Assembly (NCBI GenBank): GCA_020638675.1 | Contig: JACKID010000003.1 | Location: 62,001 to 126,000, forward strand | Length of the DNA stretch: 64,000 bases | Reading direction: 5' to 3' | DNA from: Planctomycetota bacterium | GTDB lineage: Bacteria > Planctomycetota > UBA8742 > UBA2392 | Shown: in pieces, positions 59,667-64,000 of the stretch | Numbering within the stretch: position 1 is the first letter of the stretch | Layout of the letters: every line of letters starts with the position of its first letter | Notes under the pieces: model-generated | Seen by the model: the letters and a program-made list of their open reading frames with translations, nothing else | Databases searched by the model: none | What the model was told of the DNA's origin: nothing | Position numbers and translations under genes: made by a program

Positions 59667-59739
59667 AGCGGCGAGCGCCGGCGCGCACAAGGGACTCATA
59701 ATCCCTCTGGCGAGGGTTCAACTCCCTCCGCCGCCACCA
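59667..59739 (+). tRNA. tRNA-Met-type(CAT) with miniature D-arm
   Basis: Anticodon stem AGGGA/TCCCT, loop CTCATAA, anticodon CAT at 59697-59699; T-arm GAGGG/CCCTC; discriminator A; CCA encoded. The acceptor AGCGGCG/CGCCGCC has an A1-C72 mismatch. The D-arm is GCGC-CGGC-GCGC with a 4-nt loop, far below the usual 7-11 nt. It could be elongator Met, initiator-like or Ile2(CAT); sequence does not decide. Confidence 0.7.
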
Positions 59740-59816
59740 TTCACCGGCATCAGGCCGAGTTGCGAAGGCCCGGCCCGGTGGCAAAATGCACGGGTTCAGT
59801 CCCGGCCGGGATCCGC

Positions 59817-61289
59817 TTGGCGTACAAATGCGAAAACTGCGGCGACGCACTGCAGCAACCGGCCGTCGCGCGCGGCATGCGCTACCTGGTATGCAAATCC
59901 TGCGGCACCATTCACAACCTCGAGTGGATGCGTTGCCGCGCCGACGGCAAGGCCTACGTCCAGACGCCGGTACGCCTTCCCGAGGGCACCCAGATCGAAC
60001 GCGACGAAAACGGCGTCCACGTATTCGTCGAAAACCAGCAATGGGAGGCACGCGAAGGCCTCACACTCGCCGTTACGGTAACGATTGTGTTGCTGGTATC
60101 CGGGCTGATTGCGCTGATCTCTCATTCGCCCCTGGTCGCGCTGCTGTGCGTGGGCGCCGCAATGACCGGCGGAAGCTACACCATCCTCTATAGCGTGGCG
60201 GCGCGACGAACGAGGGTCGAGTTCCACGCCAATGCCTGGGGTCTCACGTACCGAACTCTGTTCGGGCTGACGGGCGACATCACCCGCAAGTTCGCGTGGC
60301 CCGAGATTCGGCTGATCGACCCGTTCGTCGAGAAGAAGGAATGGGTCAATCCGGAACTGGAGGGAAACATCCCGGCCCAGAATTGGATCGGGATACGCAT
60401 CCGCTGCGGAAACGGCGAAGAGGTCACAGTGGCGCCGTGGATGAACTCCGTTGAGCAGGCGCTTTTCGTTGTGTACCACCTCCAGCAGCACGAACGCGTG
60501 GCCAATGAGAAGTCCAGCCCGCCGGTCAACACCAGACTTCGGCGGCGCGGCGCCTTTCTTCGCCGCACACTGCTGGAGACGCCGGGCGCTCCCGGAGACG
60601 TTCACAAGGGGGAGCTGTCCTGCAGCCGCTGCGGCGCACCGATCGCGACCCAGAGCATCTCCGCGCGGTATGAAGCCGCGGTCTGTGCTTTCTGCGGTGC
60701 CGTTCGGGACCTGCGGGGGGTCATTCCCGCCTACGAAGGTGACCAGCGCCTGGAATTTCCGATCGAGTACCGGTACGCGCGCAACAAGCAGGGCCTGCGC
60801 GTCAGCCGTGGCGAGCCTGAGGCGGAACGCGGGATGGAAAGCACCACCTACAAGGGGCTCTTCGGCAGCCTGATCATGCTGGCGGCGGGGGTCGCCATGC
60901 CGTCCATAATCCTCGCCCAGATTACGAAGACGACGTTCCCATATCTGCTGATACCCCTCGGGCTCATTGTCGGCGTGCCGCTCGTCGTGATGTACTTTCA
61001 GCGCTATCGCACCGGCATCCGCGCAGAGGCCCTCGTCGTCAGCCGCCGCGGTGTTGCTCTCAACGAACTGCGCAGCGCCTGGGGGACCCGGGCGAGAATT
61101 CCGCGCGACCGCATTCGCAATGTCTTCGCCCAGGCGGACGCAACCGGCATCTCGGACAGCGCTCGGGTCGTGTTCGAGCTTGAGCACGGCGAGTCGGTCG
61201 TCAGCTTCGAAATGCCCTCCCCGTGGCACTCCCAGATGATCGTGCGCGAGGCCCGGCAGATGCTCGGCCTGACGCACCAGGCCGCATAG
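59817..61289 (+). CDS. Duplicated zinc-ribbon membrane protein
   Basis: A 490-residue protein from TTG 59817; GTG 59778 is a longer option. It consists of two similar modules. Each has a zinc ribbon (YKCENCGDALQQPA...CKSCG at the N-terminus; LSCSRCGAPIATQS...CAFCG near residue 265), then two transmembrane helices (LAVTVTIVLLVSGLIALISH; LIMLAAGVAMPSIILAQI), then a PH-like soluble part (TRVEFHANAWGLTYRTLFGL; IRAEALVVSRRGVALNEL). Family not recognised. It lies inside the tRNA array with no gap from the preceding tRNA-like sequence. Confidence 0.75.
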   Translation: MAYKCENCGDALQQPAVARGMRYLVCKSCGTIHNLEWMRCRADGKAYVQTPVRLPEGTQIERDENGVHVFVENQQWEAREGLTLAVTVTIVLLVSGLIALISHSPLVALLCVGAAMTGGSYTILYSVAARRTRVEFHANAWGLTYRTLFGLTGDITRKFAWPEIRLIDPFVEKKEWVNPELEGNIPAQNWIGIRIRCGNGEEVTVAPWMNSVEQALFVVYHLQQHERVANEKSSPPVNTRLRRRGAFLRRTLLETPGAPGDVHKGELSCSRCGAPIATQSISARYEAAVCAFCGAVRDLRGVIPAYEGDQRLEFPIEYRYARNKQGLRVSRGEPEAERGMESTTYKGLFGSLIMLAAGVAMPSIILAQITKTTFPYLLIPLGLIVGVPLVVMYFQRYRTGIRAEALVVSRRGVALNELRSAWGTRARIPRDRIRNVFAQADATGISDSARVVFELEHGESVVSFEMPSPWHSQMIVREARQMLGLTHQAA

Positions 61290-61373
61290 ATCAACCAACC
61301 CAACCTGCTCTTTCGCCCGGCGGGCCCTGTCTCGGGCCCGGGGGCAACCCGTTCAAACCAGAAAGGAGGCACC

Positions 61374-61979
61374 ATGACCCGGATTGAGCTCGAGCGCGTG
61401 CTGACCCTCAACCGGGTCTGGCAGCCGATCGCCACGATCGCCGTCAAGCGCGCCATGACACTGGTGTTCCGCGGGCGCGCGCGCGTTGTGGACCCGCAGA
61501 CCTACCAGATCTACGACTGGCCGCAGTGGCTGTCGGAAATGTCCGTCCGCAACGATGCGCATGTCGTCGAGCACGACTACATCCGCACGGCGCACCTGCA
61601 GGTGCGCAAGCCGGAGGTCATCACACTGGCGAGGTTCGCGGGCTTCCCGAACACGGGTGTGCCCTACTCGCGCCGCGGCGTCTACGAGCGCGACAACGGC
61701 CAGTGCCAGTTCTGCGGTCTGTTTGTCGGGCGGCACAGCATGACGATCGACCACGTTCAGCCGCTCTCGCGCGGCGGCGGCACGAACTGGCTGAATTGCG
61801 TGCTGGCTTGCGGGCGCTGCAATCACGCAAAGGGCGACCGCACGCCGCGTGAGGCAGGCATGGAGCTGCGGCGCGAGCCGTTCCAGCCGACGCGCGACCA
61901 GCTCATTCTCGGCGGAGTCAACATGGTCGAGAGCTGGAAGTCGTTCCTCACCGAGAAGCACATGAAGGTCAAGGCGTAA
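61374..61979 (+). CDS. HNH endonuclease-family protein
   Basis: A 201-residue protein with AAAGGAGG before the ATG. The zinc-bound HNH fold is complete: GQCQFCGLF, then MTIDHVQPLSRGGG with the catalytic DH, and NCVLACGRCNHAKGDRTP. The N-terminal domain (LNRVWQPIATIAVKRAMTLV; ARVVDPQTYQIYDWPQWL) is typical of a widespread bacterial HNH family of unknown role. It is placed between two parts of the tRNA array. A restriction, mobile or repair function is possible; the family is common, so position may be coincidental. Confidence 0.88.
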   Translation: MTRIELERVLTLNRVWQPIATIAVKRAMTLVFRGRARVVDPQTYQIYDWPQWLSEMSVRNDAHVVEHDYIRTAHLQVRKPEVITLARFAGFPNTGVPYSRRGVYERDNGQCQFCGLFVGRHSMTIDHVQPLSRGGGTNWLNCVLACGRCNHAKGDRTPREAGMELRREPFQPTRDQLILGGVNMVESWKSFLTEKHMKVKA

Positions 61980-62026
61980 AGGGGTTGGGCTCTGAAGGTG
62001 CCTGACCCCTTTGCCCGACAAGCCAC

Positions 62027-62101
62027 TCGCGGGTCGGCCAACTGGTAGGCCGCCTGGCTCTGAACCAGGAAATCAGGGTTCGAATCCTTGCCCGCGAACC
62101 A
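62027..62101 (+). tRNA. tRNA-Gln(CTG)
   Basis: Acceptor TCGCGGG/CCCGCGA, anticodon stem CCTGG/CCAGG, anticodon CTG at 62060-62062, discriminator A, CCA encoded. D-arm GGCC/GGCC with a normal loop. Confidence 0.9.
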
Positions 62102-62126
62102 GACCACGCTCGGCGAAAGCCGGGTA

Positions 62127-62197
62127 GCGCGTGAAGCATTTGCCGAGTGATGCAGCCCAGCACAGGGAGGAAGCGGGTTCGAATCCCGTCACGCCGT
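62127..62197 (+). pseudogene. Degenerate tRNA-like sequence
   Basis: A T-arm GCGGG-TTCGAAT-CCCGT is clear, but the acceptor pairs at only five positions (GCGTG/CACGC), and the anticodon loop is ambiguous (AGCACAG without T33, or TTGCCGA with a long variable arm if the 5' end is at 62111). Either a decayed tRNA or a class II-like tRNA with an odd fold. Confidence 0.45.
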
Positions 62198-62211
62198 GCA
62201 CCCAACACCAC

Positions 62212-62281
62212 AGGACGGGGCCCGGGGCCACGTCGGTCTCCAAAGCTGACCGGGGGAGTTCGACTCTCTCACGTCCTGCCA
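62212..62281 (+). tRNA. tRNA-Trp(CCA) with miniature D-arm
   Basis: Acceptor starts AGGACGG and ends ACGTCCT (A1-U72, discriminator G as in bacterial tRNA-Trp; position 7-66 unpaired). Anticodon CCA at 62240-62242, T-arm GGGAG/CTCTC, CCA encoded. The D-arm is GGCC-CGG-GGCC with a 3-nt loop; total length is only 70 nt with CCA. Confidence 0.75.
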
Positions 62282-62333
62282 ACTCGACGCCGATTGAAAC
62301 TGCGCCCGCCGCCCCGCGTTCTATGCTGGGCGC

Positions 62334-63341
62334 ATGCGCCAGTACGTCATCCAGCAAATCGGCCCCACGGCCGAGATCACGCCGGCCGACGCGCCCGAGC
62401 CCACACCCGGCCCGGGCGAAGTGCTCGTGCGCATGCGTGCCTGCAGCATGAACTATCGCGACCTGATGATCCTGCGCGGCGAGTACGCTGCGCCGAAACA
62501 GTTGCCGCTCGTGCCGCTTTCGGATGGGGCGGGCGAAGTGATCGCGCTCGGCCCAGACGTCGACGAGTTCGACAAAGGCGACCGCGTCGCCGGCTGTTTC
62601 TTCCAGAACTGGCCGGCCGGTCGGTTGAAGCGGGACGTCTACGGCAGCGCCCTCGGTTTCGACCTGCCGGGCGTGCTCTCCGAGCTGCGCGTGTTTCCGC
62701 AGTCCGGGCTGGTCAAGCTGCCGCGCTACATCAGTTTTGCCGAGGGCGCGACGCTGCCGGTGGCCGGGCTGACGGCCTTCAATGCCATGGTGCCGAACGT
62801 GAGCTCGGGCCAGACCGTGTTGCTGCTGGGTACCGGCGGCGTCAGCCTGTTCGCGCTGATGTTCGCCAAGGCCAGCGGCGCGAGCGTGATCATCACCAGC
62901 AGTGACGACGGCAAGCTGGAACGCGCCCACAAACTCGGCGCTGATCACGGCGTCAACTATCGCACGCACAGCGACTGGGACAGCGAAGTACTGCGAATCA
63001 CTAACGGTCGCGGCGTGGACCTTGTCGTGGAGACAGGCGGCGCAAAGACGTTCGACAAGTCGCTGAACGCGCTCGCACCCGGCGGGCGGATTTCGCAGGT
63101 AGGCCGGCTCACCGGCATCGCGCAGGGCGTAAACATCCAGCCACTGGTGTACAAGGCCGCCACGCTGCACGGCATCTTCGTCGGCAGCCGCCAGGATTTC
63201 CTTGCCATGAACGCGTTTGTCCAGCAGATCAACATCGCCGGGCTGCTCGACGATCTGATACCGTTCGAAGAAGCGCCCCGGGCCTTTGAGCGCATCGCCA
63301 GCGCCCGTCACTTCGGCAAGGTTGTCATCACGCTCAGCTAG
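62334..63341 (+). CDS. Zinc-free MDR/quinone oxidoreductase-like NAD(P)H enzyme
   Basis: A 335-residue medium-chain dehydrogenase/reductase. N-terminal GroES-like domain (PGPGEVLVRMRACSMNYRDL; LPLVPLSDGAGEVIALGPDV). The Rossmann motif is LLLGTGGVSLFALMFAKASG (about 163-182), and GADHGVNYRTHSDW and VVETGGAKTF are typical of YhdH/quinone-oxidoreductase relatives. No GHE zinc-ligand set or structural four-cysteine loop is seen. It should reduce an enone, quinone or aldehyde with NAD(P)H; substrate unknown. Its stop overlaps that of the convergent gene. Confidence 0.88.
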   Translation: MRQYVIQQIGPTAEITPADAPEPTPGPGEVLVRMRACSMNYRDLMILRGEYAAPKQLPLVPLSDGAGEVIALGPDVDEFDKGDRVAGCFFQNWPAGRLKRDVYGSALGFDLPGVLSELRVFPQSGLVKLPRYISFAEGATLPVAGLTAFNAMVPNVSSGQTVLLLGTGGVSLFALMFAKASGASVIITSSDDGKLERAHKLGADHGVNYRTHSDWDSEVLRITNGRGVDLVVETGGAKTFDKSLNALAPGGRISQVGRLTGIAQGVNIQPLVYKAATLHGIFVGSRQDFLAMNAFVQQINIAGLLDDLIPFEEAPRAFERIASARHFGKVVITLS

Positions 63342-64000
63342 TCGCGGTAGCCCGGCTCGAACTTCAGCCTCTCCCGATCCTCGCCCCTCGTCTCCATCAC
63401 TTTCATCAACGCTGTGCCGTCAAACGTCACTTCAGTAGGAACACCGCCGCGCAGGACTTTCCAGGTGGTGGATTGCTTCGTCAGGGAAAGCTGGACCTGT
63501 GCGCCGAACACCTGCATATCGGTGAAAGCCGCGCCGTCGATCTCGATCAACTTGTCGCCCTCGCGCAGCCCCAGCGCTTCGATCGCCCCGCCAGTCTTGA
63601 TCCCCAGCAACAATACACAGTCAAACTTGCGGGGCGCGAACTCCACCACGCCGGCAGAGGGCACCGTCACGGTCATTCGTCCGTCGGCGGACTCCAGCGT
63701 GTATTCGCCGGCGACCAGCGCCTTGAACTCAACGGTAGATCCAGTGACCTCCTTGTCGTCCGGCCAGGCGGTCAGGCGCTCGCCGTCCTGGCCGAGGCGA
63801 AGGCGTTGGGCCTCCGATTCGCTACTGCAGTGCACCTTGAGGACGTACATCAATGGAACGGAAGCCGTAAGAGAATTCTCGCCGGCCACGAGCACCACGG
63901 GTTCTCGATAGAGCAGCTTGCCGTTTCGCCCGGAGTTCAGTCTCAGTACCAGCTCGTAGTTCCCCGGCTGCATCGGCCCGAACTTGAACGGGCTGGTATT
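63338..64000 (-). CDS. PDZ-like domain protein, 5' end outside window
   Basis: The C-terminal 220 residues are visible; the frame continues through the window edge, so the internal ATG at 63973 is not the true start. The beta-rich part (VLRLNSGRNGKLLYREPVVL; ENSLTASVPLMYVLKVHC) precedes a C-terminal PDZ-like unit (CVLLLGIKTGGAIEALGLRE, GDKLIEIDGAAFTDMQVF). Probably an exported or periplasmic protein. Stop codons of this gene and the oxidoreductase share CTAG (63338-63341). Confidence 0.75.
   Translation of the reverse strand, partial: NTSPFKFGPMQPGNYELVLRLNSGRNGKLLYREPVVLVAGENSLTASVPLMYVLKVHCSSESEAQRLRLGQDGERLTAWPDDKEVTGSTVEFKALVAGEYTLESADGRMTVTVPSAGVVEFAPRKFDCVLLLGIKTGGAIEALGLREGDKLIEIDGAAFTDMQVFGAQVQLSLTKQSTTWKVLRGGVPTEVTFDGTALMKVMETRGEDRERLKFEPGYRD

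Noticed and set aside
59769..59810. Acceptor-like CCCGGCC/GGCCGGG with a small T-arm, possible armless tRNA
   Set aside because: No anticodon arm, a non-standard T-loop (TTCAGT), and overlap with the likely start region of the zinc-ribbon gene. Possibly a remnant, but not callable.

Overview
This window is GC-rich, densely coded bacterial chromosome. The mix suggests Planctomycetota or a relative, but that is inference, not proof. It holds a class II (adenosylcobalamin) ribonucleotide reductase, many lipoproteins and TPR proteins, a MamK-like actin, a MauG-like di-heme peroxidase, a four-heme cytochrome c, a giant Ig-like/choice-of-anchor-D surface protein with a sorting-tail C-terminus, and many GC-rich palindromic and 7-bp-period repeats between genes. 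No 16S rRNA or other decisive marker is present.

Layout. 1-1077: edge-truncated TPR protein. 1205-9551: exopolysaccharide locus (glycosyltransferase, Wzy/ligase-like membrane protein, Wzz-like and Wza-like proteins, UDP-glucuronate decarboxylase-like SDR, a small protein and a beta-helix/membrane protein). 9636-11965: minus-strand three-gene unit of an ECF sigma factor and two membrane-anchored LTxxQ-type proteins. 12095-14691: small genes separated by repeats, including a truncated, repeat-interrupted copy of an EthD-like gene and a mini-lipoprotein with a duplicated secretin-like motif. 14763-18439: TPR protein and a DUF6600-type lipoprotein ending in a 39-residue minisatellite helix. 19068-20162: MamK-like actin. 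20500-27006: di-heme peroxidase, TetR regulator with fatty acid hydroxylase/sterol desaturase, a second TPR protein related to the first, and two lipoproteins. 27010-28971: argS. 29056-39467: a compact phage-derived block (portal, probable scaffold, SU10-like capsid, three structural proteins, a 1282-residue tail/fibre protein, a u-spanin-like protein) without recognisable terminase, tape measure, integrase or endolysin. 39464-43540: secreted proteins, lipoprotein, a thioredoxin-fold protein without redox cysteines, a four-heme cytochrome. 44518-47970: nrdJ. 48326-55387: XRE regulator divergent from an 1813-residue surface protein. 55549-57862: rtcB and rtcA (RNA ligase and 3'-phosphate cyclase). 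57903-62281: a tiny operator- and terminator-flanked ORF, then fifteen tRNA genes and one degenerate tRNA-like sequence, interrupted by a zinc-ribbon membrane protein and an HNH endonuclease. 62334-64000: quinone-oxidoreductase-like enzyme and an edge-truncated PDZ-like protein.

Two systems stand out. First, an rtcB-rtcA RNA repair pair lies directly beside a long mixed tRNA array that includes two tRNAs with miniature D-arms and several with unusual discriminator bases. Second, the genome carries families of degenerate heptamer-period inverted repeats and of hairpins whose loop is fixed while the stem varies. These sit inside operons and in places supply codons or replace the ribosome-binding region. 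The phage-like block and the MamK-like actin outside any visible magnetosome context are also worth follow-up.
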